A stretch of DNA of 64,000 nucleotides from positions 434,001 to 498,000 of the forward strand of contig NZ_SIXI01000003.1 of NCBI RefSeq assembly GCF_004310865.1, written 5' to 3'. Under the pieces are notes generated by a model that searched no databases, was not told the origin of the DNA, and saw only the letters and a program-made list of their open reading frames with translations. The DNA is from Aquabacterium lacunae. GTDB taxonomy: Bacteria > Pseudomonadota > Gammaproteobacteria > Burkholderiales > Burkholderiaceae_C. Below are positions 35,160-44,324 of this stretch, piece after piece. Made by a program: the position numbers and the translations under genes. The first letter of the stretch is position 1. Each line of letters begins with the position of its first letter.

Positions 35160-35620
35160 GGTGTGCCCCCGGCGTAGTCGGTGCGCCAGCCCACCAGCTG
35201 CAGGCTCTCGGCCCCGCGGGAGGCCGTGACCTGGATGCGCAGAGAGCCGGCCACACCACCCAGCGTGCCCGATTGCACCGAGATGCTCACGGAATAGCCG
35301 GGCAGCTCGCTGATCGTGTTGCCTTCGATGTCGCAAACCTTGCCTGTGGTGGCATAGCCGTTGTAGTCGGACACTTCGTTGTAGGTGTCGCGGGCACAGC
35401 CGCTGGGCGCGGTGTTGGGCTCAGATTCTCGGAAGGGCTTGAGCTGGATCTCTTCCATGAACTGGTCCGCCACCACCAGCAACTGCTTGCGAACGGCCGG
35501 GTCGGCGCTGTTGCGTGTGGTGGCTGTGAACGCGGCCATCACCCCGGCCAGGCCCACGCCAATCACGACGATGGCCACGACCATCTCGATCAAGGTGAAG
35601 CCACGGGCCTTACTCGACAT
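35156..35620 (-). CDS. mshD: MSHA minor pilin-like protein MshD
   Basis: A 154-residue prepilin with the leader MSSKARG, the cleavage site ARGFTLIEMVVAIVVIG, and a C-terminal globular domain with two cysteines. The order mshC-mshD-mshO and the short overlaps on both sides (11 bases with mshC, 4 with mshO) fit an operon. It is a minor component of the MSHA pilus, exported by the MshE/MshG machinery and secretin MshL. Confidence 0.82.
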   Translation of the reverse strand: MSSKARGFTLIEMVVAIVVIGVGLAGVMAAFTATTRNSADPAVRKQLLVVADQFMEEIQLKPFRESEPNTAPSGCARDTYNEVSDYNGYATTGKVCDIEGNTISELPGYSVSISVQSGTLGGVAGSLRIQVTASRGAESLQLVGWRTDYAGGTP

Positions 35621-36080
35621 ACCCGGTTTCCCCCACGATGTTGATGGTGGCCACCCCGGCGGCCGTGATGGCGCGGTTGGCTGCGGTGGTGCCTGCCCCA
35701 TCGGAGGTGACACGCCCGTCGGGCTGGAAATACAAGGTGCCCGCGGGGGACACGGCCGTGCCGGGCGAGGTGCTGGCCGTGGCGTACACATGGCTGCCGC
35801 CCGGGCCCTGCAAAGGCGTGTTGCAGCTGCTGGCCGGGTTGGCCGACGCGATGTTGAGCGTGACGCTGCTGGCGCCGATGTCCACACACACCAGCCGGCG
35901 GTGCGACACGGCCGACTTCTGGGCATAGCGCAGCCCGCCCATCAGCGCATCGCGCCAGCCTTCGTCACGCGCGGCCAGTGCAGCGCCGAACTTGGGCACG
36001 GCCATGGCGGCCAGAATGCCCACCAGCACCAGCACCACCACCAGTTCGACCATGGTGTAGCCCCTGGTCGAAGGGGGCAT
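35610..36080 (-). CDS. mshC: MSHA minor pilin-like protein MshC
   Basis: A 156-residue prepilin. The start at ATG 36080 gives the 7-residue leader MPPSTRG and the class III cleavage site RGYTMVELVVVLVLVG; an upstream ATG at 36113 would add 11 residues before it and overlap the mshQ-like gene. The C-terminal domain is beta-rich with one disulfide-sized Cys pair. It follows the mshQ-like gene by 22 bases. The identification rests on operon order, since minor pilins diverge strongly in sequence. Confidence 0.8.
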   Translation of the reverse strand: MPPSTRGYTMVELVVVLVLVGILAAMAVPKFGAALAARDEGWRDALMGGLRYAQKSAVSHRRLVCVDIGASSVTLNIASANPASSCNTPLQGPGGSHVYATASTSPGTAVSPAGTLYFQPDGRVTSDGAGTTAANRAITAAGVATINIVGETGYVE

Positions 36081-36102
36081 GCGCACAGTCAGCGGGCGCG
36101 CA

Positions 36103-38706
36103 TCAGTCCACATCCTGGATGCTCATGGTCTTGGTCGACTCGGGTGAATACACACCGAACGAGGCCGTGGCCTTGGGGTCGCAATAGCTCTTGGTGCCAT
36201 TGGCTGCGGTGCACACGGTGCGCAGCCAGGTCATGGGGGTGGCCAGGGTGCCCAGGCTGAGGGTGACGTCCACCGTGCCGGTGTTCTTGGCCCCTGGCGC
36301 GGTCAGTTTCAAGGCACCGTTGCCCGACGCGAGTGTGAGCGCATTGCCGCCAGTGGTGAGCACCTGCACGCCACCCTTGTGGCTGCGGTTGTTGGAGGTC
36401 AGGAAGCCGTTCATGGGCAGGAGCGAGGTGGTGGTGCAGGTGTCGTCTGCCGCCGGGGCCCAGCTCTTGCCCGTCCAGTACTGCAGTTGCACAGGCATGG
36501 ACAGCGTGGACTTCTCTGAACCATAGGCGTTGGACAGGCGGATGCGCCCTTGTCGCAGGTTCAGGCCACTGAGCGTCTGGGTGGTGGACGCGATCACAGC
36601 GCCCACGCCCGCCGTGTCCAGGCCTTGCACCGCCACCGAGACCGAATCGAAGGGTGACTGCAGGGTGCCTGCCGCAGGCAGCGGCACCGTGAAAGCCCGT
36701 GCACTGCTGGCGGTGCTCGTGGCGCTGCTGCTGAAATCGCTGCGCGGGATGGTCAGCGCGCTGCCGTTGTAGCTGACCTGCACGTCGTGCGTGGCGTACG
36801 CCCCGGTGTAGTTGGCCGTGGTGTCGCCATTGGTGTTTTGCGCCGTGACCTGCACCGGGAACGGCTGGCCCAGGTAGGTGAAGGCACCGCAGGCCTTGAC
36901 GCCGCTGACCCCGAACTGCGCCGGGATCACCCGCAGGCGCTTGGCCTGCGACACCAGGTTGCTGGCCGCGCCCAGGTAGTCGGCCAGCGAGGCCGTGAAG
37001 TCCAGGGTGCCGACGTCGTCCCAGCTGGTGCTGGAGGCCAGCTCCCTCGTGCTGCTGTTCCATGTCAGCGCCGGCAGGGCATCAGGCTGAACCGAAGAGC
37101 CGGCCGGCAAAATCGCCGTGGCCAGCGTCGGCAAGGACAAGCCACTTTCCGAGCCGAAGCTGCCCGCCACCTGCCCGGACTGGGTCAGGGCCTGCACCTT
37201 CACGGGAATGGTCTCGCCCGCCTTGAACACGTTCTGGGACGATGCCACCTGCAAGCCCCCCGGGTACACGATGGCACGTGTGCGAGCCGTCAGGTTGGCC
37301 AGGCCCAGGGTGTTGGTCAGGCTGGTGCCCAGCACGGCAATGTCGAGCTGCACAGGCCCCACATCGTTGTAGTTGAACGAGGCATTCACGCTCTTGCCGC
37401 CCGAGATGGTCGAAGTGACCAGGTTCAGCGTGGAGGCCACGCCACTGGTCAGCGCCGTGCCGTTGATCACAGGCCGCGTGCCGTTGGCTGAGCTGTAGGT
37501 GGCCGTGACACTCAGTGGCAGCGTGACCGACAGCAGGGTGGACACACAGGCATTGACCTTCAGGGGCTGGGCACCGGTGTGAGTGCCGCTGCCGTCGCCC
37601 GCAGGCTGGTTGGGCAAGGACACCAGCAGTGTCACCTTGTCGACCTTGAAGTTGCAACTGCCGCCCGGGGCCGTGCCGAAGCCGCAGGTGGCTGCGCTGG
37701 AGGGCGCCGGCGTGACGCTGCTGGTCGAGACCGTGTACGTGGCGGTGGTGCTGAACAGCCCCAGGCTGAAGGTCTTGGCGATGGTGCCCGACACCGACTG
37801 TCCGCTGGGGATGCTGAAGCTGTTGCTGCCGCCACCCGAATTGAAGTTCAGGGTGCCGGTGACGCCAGCGGTGTAGGGGGCCGTGCAGGCCGCATTGGCG
37901 CAGGCCCGCACGCGGAAATTGCTGGCCGCACAGGTGCCGCCCGAGGAGGTGTCCGACAGCAGCTCAAGGTGGTGCAAGGCCACCACCGAAGCCGAGTTGT
38001 CGACATAGCTGAGCTCGTCCAGCTTGAAGGTGCGGCTGGAGTACGAACAGAACAGGATCAGTGCGCAACTGGTGAAGCGCGTGGCCTGGAACTCGACACT
38101 GTTGACGCTGACCCCCGAAGGCGGCACGTAGATCATGCGCGCGGTCTGGTTCACGTCGCTGCCGCTGGAGCCAAAGATCAACGAGAAAATGGACTCGAAG
38201 AGCCCCATGTTGTCGTAGCCCCCCACGCAACCACTGGTGTTGCTGGAGCAATTGCTGATGGTGACCGAGCTGCCGTTGCTCAGGTTGAACTTGACCGTGT
38301 TGTCGCTGTCGCCCGTTTGCAGGTTCCACAGGAAGCTGACATAGCGCGTGCCGCCCGTGAACGACACCACCAGCTTGGAGCCATTGGCCGAACCCGTGCC
38401 GCTGGTGACCTGCGCGTAGTTGTCGGCAAAGCCGGTGGGCAAGCTGGTGTTGGCGGTGGCCGTGAAGGCGCCCCCGCTGGAGCCCAACGAAGTGCTGCTG
38501 CCCACGCCCGAGGCATTGCTCAGGGTGGTGCTGCTGAAATTGATGGTTTTCAGGTTGGCATCGGTGAAGGTCTGCGGCTTGAAGCCGGCCTGGCTGGAAC
38601 CGATGAATGACAGCTGGGCCCAGGCGGGCGCGACCAGCATCAGCGACAAGATCAGGGCGTGCCAGGCAGTGGCACCGGTGCGAGACAGAAGGTGTTTGAA
38701 GGTCAT
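36103..38706 (-). CDS. MshQ-like DUF6701-domain surface protein
   Basis: A roughly 867-residue secreted protein with a signal peptide (LILSLMLVAPAWA, mature from QLSF). The body is Ser/Thr/Gly-rich and beta-rich with repeated short strands (about 280-700), few charged residues and scattered Cys; it resembles MshQ/DUF6701 proteins that lie in MSHA operons of Vibrio and relatives. The start is the ATG at 38706 with GGAGAG 7 bases upstream. Its place, between mshA and mshC rather than at the 3' end of the operon, is unusual. It is likely a pilus tip or surface adhesin, inferred from location. Confidence 0.75.
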   Translation of the reverse strand: MTFKHLLSRTGATAWHALILSLMLVAPAWAQLSFIGSSQAGFKPQTFTDANLKTINFSSTTLSNASGVGSSTSLGSSGGAFTATANTSLPTGFADNYAQVTSGTGSANGSKLVVSFTGGTRYVSFLWNLQTGDSDNTVKFNLSNGSSVTISNCSSNTSGCVGGYDNMGLFESIFSLIFGSSGSDVNQTARMIYVPPSGVSVNSVEFQATRFTSCALILFCSYSSRTFKLDELSYVDNSASVVALHHLELLSDTSSGGTCAASNFRVRACANAACTAPYTAGVTGTLNFNSGGGSNSFSIPSGQSVSGTIAKTFSLGLFSTTATYTVSTSSVTPAPSSAATCGFGTAPGGSCNFKVDKVTLLVSLPNQPAGDGSGTHTGAQPLKVNACVSTLLSVTLPLSVTATYSSANGTRPVINGTALTSGVASTLNLVTSTISGGKSVNASFNYNDVGPVQLDIAVLGTSLTNTLGLANLTARTRAIVYPGGLQVASSQNVFKAGETIPVKVQALTQSGQVAGSFGSESGLSLPTLATAILPAGSSVQPDALPALTWNSSTRELASSTSWDDVGTLDFTASLADYLGAASNLVSQAKRLRVIPAQFGVSGVKACGAFTYLGQPFPVQVTAQNTNGDTTANYTGAYATHDVQVSYNGSALTIPRSDFSSSATSTASSARAFTVPLPAAGTLQSPFDSVSVAVQGLDTAGVGAVIASTTQTLSGLNLRQGRIRLSNAYGSEKSTLSMPVQLQYWTGKSWAPAADDTCTTTSLLPMNGFLTSNNRSHKGGVQVLTTGGNALTLASGNGALKLTAPGAKNTGTVDVTLSLGTLATPMTWLRTVCTAANGTKSYCDPKATASFGVYSPESTKTMSIQDVD

Positions 38707-38853
38707 GACTGCAACTCTCCGAGCAGATGACTGCATGAAACGATGACCGCAGCCTGAAGTCCAGACCTTGCCAGCGCAGCGCCGTGACCTAAAGCCGAAA
38801 AAGTGGAAAAAAGAAACGACTCTTTCACATGCACAGGCGCACACCCAAGGGAA

Positions 38854-38884
38854 AGGCGCCAGACCACCCACGGGGCTGGCGCCT
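38854..38884 (-). terminator. Hairpin terminator between mshA and the mshQ-like gene
   Basis: Arms AGGCGCCAG (38854-38862) and CTGGCGCCT (38876-38884) are perfect complements. Read on the minus strand, the hairpin follows the mshA stop by about 20 bases and is followed by TTTCCCTT, a weak U-tract. It would let mshA mRNA be made in excess and only part of the transcription reach the downstream minor pilin genes. Confidence 0.55.
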
Positions 38885-38905
38885 CTCGCATCACCCGGCA
38901 GTGGC

Positions 38906-39307
38906 TCAGTTGCCTGCGCCGATGCCCGTGTAGTTGCGGGTCAAGGCGGGGGTGACGCCCACGGCCGTGATGGTGCAGGTGGCGGTGGTGCCGATGGGGG
39001 TCAGCGCTGTGGTCGAGAGCGTGTACTTGGCGCTGTCCACACCACCTTGCACCAGATTGGCCGCGTCTTCGCAACTGTCGACCTTGATGCAGGCGTTGTC
39101 TGTGACCTGGTTGTTCTTGGCCGCGCAGCCCGCGTAATTGACCGACATGGCGCTGCCCAGCGTGCCGGCCATGCCTTCGATGGCGGCCACCTGCGCGTCA
39201 GACCGCAGATCGATGAACTTGGGCAGGGCCGTGGCGGCGAGGATGCCCAGGATGACGATGACCACGATCAGTTCGATCATCGTGAAACCGGCTTGAAGCT
39301 TGCGCAT
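38906..39307 (-). CDS. mshA: MSHA major pilin
   Basis: A 133-residue type IV pilin. The short leader MRKLQAG is followed by the cleavage site FTMIELIVVIVILGILAATA, the canonical N-terminal helix, and a small C-terminal domain with Cys pairs (one near residue 60-85, another near 115). The ATG at 39307 has a GGAG site 8 bases upstream. It is the main structural subunit of the mannose-sensitive haemagglutinin-type pilus, which retracts and mediates attachment. The terminator after it supports high expression relative to the downstream genes. Confidence 0.9.
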   Translation of the reverse strand: MRKLQAGFTMIELIVVIVILGILAATALPKFIDLRSDAQVAAIEGMAGTLGSAMSVNYAGCAAKNNQVTDNACIKVDSCEDAANLVQGGVDSAKYTLSTTALTPIGTTATCTITAVGVTPALTRNYTGIGAGN

Positions 39308-39397
39308 GTTGAACTCCAGGTGTGGGTGATGGTGAGGGTTGCGTGAGGTGCCTATGCCTCGAATGACGCGGTCGTTCGTGTGTTTCGGCACGTTTGG

Positions 39398-40681
39398 TCA
39401 GTTCTTGAGGGTGACTTTGCCCATGTCCCACATGGGCATGAACACCCCCAGAGCCAGCAGCAGCACGAGCGCACCCAGGAAGATCACCAGGACGGGCTCG
39501 ATCTGTTGAGACAGGGACTTGAGCGAATACTCCACTTCGTTGCCGTACAGCTCGCCGATCTCGTCGAGCAGCTCATCGAGCATGCCGGTTTCTTCGCCAA
39601 TGGCCAGCATCTGCAGCACCATGGGAGTGAACACGCCCGTGGCCACCGCAGCGCGCGTGAGCGTTTCGCCCCGCGTGACAGATTCACGCATTTGCTCGAT
39701 GCGTGAGCTGATGTAAACGTTGTCGGCCGTCAGGGCCACGCTGGTCAGCGCCCTTTCCATGGGCACCCCGCTCTTGAGCGACAGCGCAAAGGCCCGCGCA
39801 AAGCGCGACAGCGTGGCCTGCGTCACGATGGTGCCCACCAGCGGCATGCGAAGCAGCGTGCGATGCCAGATGGCCTTGCCGTCGGGCGTCTGGATCCATT
39901 GCCGAAAGCCCATGAAGGCCAGCACGATCACGCCCAGCATCCACCAGCCGTATTCAAGCGTGAAGTTGGACGTGCCGATCAGGATGCGCGTGGGCAGCGG
40001 CAGCTCGGAGCCCAGGCTCTTGAACACGCCGGCAAAGGCCGGGATCACCAGGATGTTGATGACGGCAATGGCCGCCACCATGGCTGCGATGACGAACGAA
40101 GGGTAGCGAATGGCCGACTTGATCTGCTGGCGCATGAACTGCTCGAACTCCAGATGCTGGTAGAGCTTCCAGAACACGGCTTCGATCTGGCCCGAGGCCT
40201 CGCCCACGCGCACCATGGCGATGTAGAAGTTGTCGAACACCTTGGGGTGCTGCGCCAGCGAGGCCGACAGGTCCACGCCGGATTCCAGGCTGCGTCGCAC
40301 CTCGTACAGCATCTGCTTCATGCGCGGGTTGTTGGCTGTTTCCTGCAGGCCCGCCAGAGCCCGCAGGATGGGCACGCCAGCCTTGAGCAGGGTGTAGATC
40401 TGGCGACTGAACAGCATCACGTCCTGAGGCTTGATCTGGGGGGTGCCAAACTCGATCTTGAACTGAGGTGCCTGCACACCGCCTTGCGTGCTGGTGCTTT
40501 GTCCGCCCGTGCTGGGCGCCACAGCGGCTGCGCCGCCGCCCGCACCACCTTCGGCCTGAATGGTCAGGGGCGTGAGGCCCTTGGCCAGCAGGATGTCGGC
40601 CACATCGCGCTGTGTGGGGGCATCCAGCTGGCCGTCCACCCGGCCCACGGGGCCCCGTGCGGTGTAGCGAAAGCGGCTCAT
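39398..40681 (-). CDS. mshG: MSHA platform protein MshG (GspF/PilC family)
   Basis: An inner-membrane platform protein that transmits force from the MshE ATPase to the growing pilus. The 427-residue protein has two type II secretion F domains, each a helical bundle with membrane segments, around VMLFSRQIYTLLKAGVPILRAL (F-domain 1) and LSRFARAFALSLKSGVPMERAL (F-domain 2). The Ala/Gly-rich linker between residues 46 and 75 is typical. The start ATG overlaps the mshE stop by 4 bases, so they are translationally coupled. Confidence 0.92.
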   Translation of the reverse strand: MSRFRYTARGPVGRVDGQLDAPTQRDVADILLAKGLTPLTIQAEGGAGGGAAAVAPSTGGQSTSTQGGVQAPQFKIEFGTPQIKPQDVMLFSRQIYTLLKAGVPILRALAGLQETANNPRMKQMLYEVRRSLESGVDLSASLAQHPKVFDNFYIAMVRVGEASGQIEAVFWKLYQHLEFEQFMRQQIKSAIRYPSFVIAAMVAAIAVINILVIPAFAGVFKSLGSELPLPTRILIGTSNFTLEYGWWMLGVIVLAFMGFRQWIQTPDGKAIWHRTLLRMPLVGTIVTQATLSRFARAFALSLKSGVPMERALTSVALTADNVYISSRIEQMRESVTRGETLTRAAVATGVFTPMVLQMLAIGEETGMLDELLDEIGELYGNEVEYSLKSLSQQIEPVLVIFLGALVLLLALGVFMPMWDMGKVTLKN

Positions 40682-42387
40682 GCGTCCACCTGGGCGCTGA
40701 TGCCGATGGCCTCGGCCACGGTGCTGCGCCCTTGCAGGGCCAGCTGGGCCGCGTCATGGCGCAAGGTGTTGCGGCCAATGGCTTGGCGTGCGATCTTGGA
40801 GAACTCCGAGGGCTCGCAACGGCCCAGCGCCTCGATCAGCGGCAGGGTCATCTCCAGGTACTCGTACACGCCGGTGCGGCCGCGGTAACCCGTGTGGTTG
40901 CAGTCGGCACAACCCTTGCCATGCCACAGCGGTTTGACCGCTTCTTCTTCGGTGACCACGCTGCGCAGCCAGGCCATTTCCTGGTCGGTGGGGGTGTACG
41001 AGGTCTTGCAGCTCGGGCAGATCGTGCGCACCAGGCGCTGGGCCACGACCAGCTGCAGCGACAGCGCCACCATCCAGGCCGGCACGCCCATGTCGACCAG
41101 GCGGGCCGGGGTGGAGGCCGCATCGTTGGTGTGAAGGGTCGACAGCACCAGGTGGCCCGTCATGGCGGCACGCAGGCCGATCTCGGCCGTGACCTTGTCG
41201 CGCATTTCGCCCACCAGGATCACGTCCGGGTCTTGACGCAGCGCAGCGCGCAGGATGCGCTCGAAGCTCATGTCGATCTTTTCCTGCACCTGCACCTGGT
41301 TCAGGCCGGGCAGCCGGTATTCGATCGGGTCTTCGGCCGTGAGGATCTTGCGCTCGGTGGTGTTCAGGGCATTGAGCGCGGCGTACAGGGTGGTGGTCTT
41401 GCCGCTGCCGGTGGGGCCCGTCACCAGGATCAGGCCGCTGGGCTTGGCAATGGCACGCTCCAGGGCACCCCGCATGCCCTGGGGCATGTGCAGCTTGTCC
41501 ATGTCGAGCATGCCCGCACTCTGGCTGAGCAGACGCATCACCACCGACTCGCCATGCTGCGAGGGCAGCGTCGAGATCCGCACGTCGACCGTGCCGTCTT
41601 TGAGGCGCACGGCAAAGCGGCCGTCTTGCGGCAGGCGCTTTTCAGAAATGTCCAGGCCGCTCATCAGCTTCAGGCGCAGGGCCACGGCCCCTGCGATCTT
41701 GCCGTCGGCTTCGGTCTGCACATGCAGCACCCCGTCGATGCGGTAGCGGATGCGCAGGGCCTTTTCCTGCGGCTCGATGTGGATGTCGGAGGCTCGGCTG
41801 CGCAGGGCCTGCTCGAACACCGAATACAGCAGGCGCACCACGGGCGCGTCTTCGTTGCTGGTGCTCTCGATGCCCAGCAGATCGCCCAGGTCGCTTTCGA
41901 GCTCGGCCAGCTCGGAGGTCAGCTCGCGGGCCAGGCCTTCGATTTCTTTGGTGCTGCGGTACACGCGGTCGAGCGCCACGGTCAGGTGGCCTTCGGTCAC
42001 CACGGCCATGTCGATGCTTCGGCGCAGCAGGCGGCCCAGTTCGTCGTAGGCGTAAATGTCGGTCGGGTCGGCCATGCCCACCACCAGGCCCGAGCTGGGG
42101 TCGTCCAGCACGATGGCCTTCAGGCGCCGTGCATGGGCCTCCGGCAGCAACTGGGCCACGTCGGGGCGCAGCGGGTAGCGGCTCAGGTCCACAAACGGGG
42201 CATGGATCTGGCGGGCGATGGCCTTGGCGATCTGCGCTTCGGTGATCCACTGCTTGTCGACCAGCACCTGGCCCAGCTTGCGGCCGCTGGCACGCTGCTG
42301 CTGCAGGGCCTCGTCGAGCTGGATGGGCGTGATCAGCCCGTCCTGCACCAGCAGGTCACCCAGGCGAAATTTCTGAGGGCGGGTCAT
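40678..42387 (-). CDS. mshE: MSHA pilus extension ATPase MshE
   Basis: A 569-residue GspE/PilB-type ATPase. The N-terminus carries two tandem c-di-GMP-binding MshEN motifs, RLGDLLVQDGLITPIQL then LGQVLVDKQWITEAQI (about 8-24 and 38-53). The catalytic half has Walker A GPTGSGKTT (about 325), the Asp box ILTAEDPIEY, Walker B ILVGEMRD and His box STLHTNDA, and a zinc tetra-cysteine motif (CPSC and CADC near 460-490). It powers pilus assembly, and c-di-GMP is known to switch it on in Vibrio MshE. The start lies upstream of mshG with a 4-base overlap. Confidence 0.95.
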   Translation of the reverse strand: MTRPQKFRLGDLLVQDGLITPIQLDEALQQQRASGRKLGQVLVDKQWITEAQIAKAIARQIHAPFVDLSRYPLRPDVAQLLPEAHARRLKAIVLDDPSSGLVVGMADPTDIYAYDELGRLLRRSIDMAVVTEGHLTVALDRVYRSTKEIEGLARELTSELAELESDLGDLLGIESTSNEDAPVVRLLYSVFEQALRSRASDIHIEPQEKALRIRYRIDGVLHVQTEADGKIAGAVALRLKLMSGLDISEKRLPQDGRFAVRLKDGTVDVRISTLPSQHGESVVMRLLSQSAGMLDMDKLHMPQGMRGALERAIAKPSGLILVTGPTGSGKTTTLYAALNALNTTERKILTAEDPIEYRLPGLNQVQVQEKIDMSFERILRAALRQDPDVILVGEMRDKVTAEIGLRAAMTGHLVLSTLHTNDAASTPARLVDMGVPAWMVALSLQLVVAQRLVRTICPSCKTSYTPTDQEMAWLRSVVTEEEAVKPLWHGKGCADCNHTGYRGRTGVYEYLEMTLPLIEALGRCEPSEFSKIARQAIGRNTLRHDAAQLALQGRSTVAEAIGISAQVDA

Positions 42388-42404
42388 GGCGGGCTCCGGA
42401 AGGG

Positions 42405-44324
42405 TCAGCGCGGCAGCAGGTTGGCTTCCGGCTGGGCATCGCTCCAGCCCGAGCCGTCGGCCGAGATGATGGTGGGCTTGATCAGGATGACCAGCTCACG
42501 CTTGCCCACCGTCTTTTCCTTGTACTTGAAGGCATTGCCCAGCACCGGCACATCGCTGACCACGGGGATGCCACTGTCGCTTTGCGTACCGTACTGCTGC
42601 ATCAGCCCGCCGATGGCCACGATCTGCCCGTCGAGCACCCGAACGATCGAGTCGGTCTCGTTGATGGAACTGGTGGCCAGCGGCAAGCGCAGCACGTTGC
42701 TGCCCAGGTCGAAGGTTTTCTGCTTCTCAGCCACCACACTGATGGCCGGGTGCACGTGCAGCATCACACCGCCGCGGTCGTCGATCTGCGGTGTCACGTC
42801 CAGCGAGATGCCACTGAAGAAGGGCTGCAAGGTCAGCTCCGGTGAGTTGACGGTGCCTGTGGCGGTGGTGACCAGGTTGCTCTTCACGTTGGTGAGGAAC
42901 AGCTCGTCGGTGCCCACCTTGAGCACGGCCTTCTGGTTGTTCAGCGCGGCAATGCGCGGGCTGGACAGCACCTGCGTCTTGCCCTGGCTTTCCAGGAAGG
43001 ACAGCAAGGCCGCGAAGTTGGCCCCCTGGAAGGCCAGGCCATAAAAGCCCTTGCCCAGTGCTTCGGTGACGACAGAAGAGGCCGGGTTGACGGTGGCACT
43101 GCTGTTGGACAAGGCACCGTTGTGCGACACGGTCTGCCCCGGGGCCACGCCCACGATGCCCGCCGTGACACTGCCACTGTTCACGCCCCGGAAGGCCGAC
43201 CAGTTCACGCCCGTCTGCGCGGCACTGTTGAGCTGCACTTCCACGATCTTGGCTTCCAGCATCACCTGGCGCTCGATGGTGATCTGCACAGCCTTGAGGT
43301 ACTCGCCCACCTGACGCAACTCGGCGGGAGTGCCTCGCACCACGATCACGCCCGCGCCCGGGTTGATCGTGACCGCACTGCCCTTGCCCAGGTTGACCAG
43401 GCTGTTGAGGGAATCACGCACATCGCGCCAGAAGTCGGTGTCGGAGGTCATGCTGACGGCCGACATTTCGAGCGCTGTGGCCGACTTGCCCGCGCCTGAC
43501 GCGTTGCCGCCCCCTCCCGATGAGCCGCTGGCACTGCTGCCCGAGCCCGGGGCTTGCACGATGGAGCTGGACTGCACACGCAGGTCGCTCACGCCCTGAC
43601 GGCGCCCCGGCAGGTAGCTGATCTTGAACATGCGGGTCTGCACGTCATTGGGGTAGACGAACACGCGGTTGCCCGTGAGCTTGAAGTCGTAGCCATACAG
43701 CTCGCGCAGGGCTTCCAGCGCTTCCATCACGGTGGTGTTGCGCAAACTGATGGACACCGAGCCGCCCAGGTCGGGCGGCACCAGGATGTTGTAAGGCCCA
43801 CTGCCACCGAGCTGCAAGAACACCTGCGAGGCAGGCGCCTGGTTGACGACCAGGTCGAAGCGGCCTTCGGCGCCGGCACTGGCACGTGCGGCCATGCTGG
43901 CCTGGGCAGCCTGGGTGCTCAGGGTGGAAGGCGCCGCCATGCCGGTGCGCCCGCGCGCAGCCAGCTGCAGGTCAGGCGTGAGCGGGGTGGGCGCGCTCAG
44001 GGCGGCCACAGTCACCGGGGCCATGGGCGTCTGCACCTGCGTGCTGTCCTTGGGCTGGCTGCCCAGGCTGATGCTCATGCCCTGCACGGTCTGCAGCGCA
44101 TCGCGGCTGCCCACCAGCGGCGCATGGCGCCCCCCCTGGGGCACGGCAGGGAAATGGTCGAGATCGGGCGTGGCCACCTGCGAGACCTTCAGGTGCATCG
44201 AGGCCACCACATGCCACCCCTGCGGCCTGGCCTTGCGTTGCTTGCCGGCTTCTGCAGGCGCATGCGCCAGCAGCACAGCGGCCGTCAACACGCCCAGGAT
44301 CAGTTGAGAAGACTTCATGCTCAT
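42405..44324 (-). CDS. mshL: MSHA outer-membrane secretin MshL
   Basis: A roughly 639-residue secretin that forms the outer-membrane pore for the pilus. It has a signal peptide (MSMKSSQLILGVLTAAVLLAHA), N-domains including SVSISLRNTTVMEALEALRE (secretin N-terminal fold, about 195-215) and a C-terminal secretin domain with LSSPRIAALNNQKAVLKVGT and the closing VPVLGNAFKYKEKTVGKRELVILIKP. A Gly/Ser-rich linker lies in between. The chosen start (ATG at 44324) overlaps the mshK stop and has GGAGG 7 bases upstream; 44318 is possible. Confidence 0.92.
   Translation of the reverse strand: MSMKSSQLILGVLTAAVLLAHAPAEAGKQRKARPQGWHVVASMHLKVSQVATPDLDHFPAVPQGGRHAPLVGSRDALQTVQGMSISLGSQPKDSTQVQTPMAPVTVAALSAPTPLTPDLQLAARGRTGMAAPSTLSTQAAQASMAARASAGAEGRFDLVVNQAPASQVFLQLGGSGPYNILVPPDLGGSVSISLRNTTVMEALEALRELYGYDFKLTGNRVFVYPNDVQTRMFKISYLPGRRQGVSDLRVQSSSIVQAPGSGSSASGSSGGGGNASGAGKSATALEMSAVSMTSDTDFWRDVRDSLNSLVNLGKGSAVTINPGAGVIVVRGTPAELRQVGEYLKAVQITIERQVMLEAKIVEVQLNSAAQTGVNWSAFRGVNSGSVTAGIVGVAPGQTVSHNGALSNSSATVNPASSVVTEALGKGFYGLAFQGANFAALLSFLESQGKTQVLSSPRIAALNNQKAVLKVGTDELFLTNVKSNLVTTATGTVNSPELTLQPFFSGISLDVTPQIDDRGGVMLHVHPAISVVAEKQKTFDLGSNVLRLPLATSSINETDSIVRVLDGQIVAIGGLMQQYGTQSDSGIPVVSDVPVLGNAFKYKEKTVGKRELVILIKPTIISADGSGWSDAQPEANLLPR

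Noticed and set aside
39308-39397. Possible sigma-54 promoter upstream of mshA
   Set aside because: GGCAC is present but the spacing to GC is wrong for the -24/-12 consensus.
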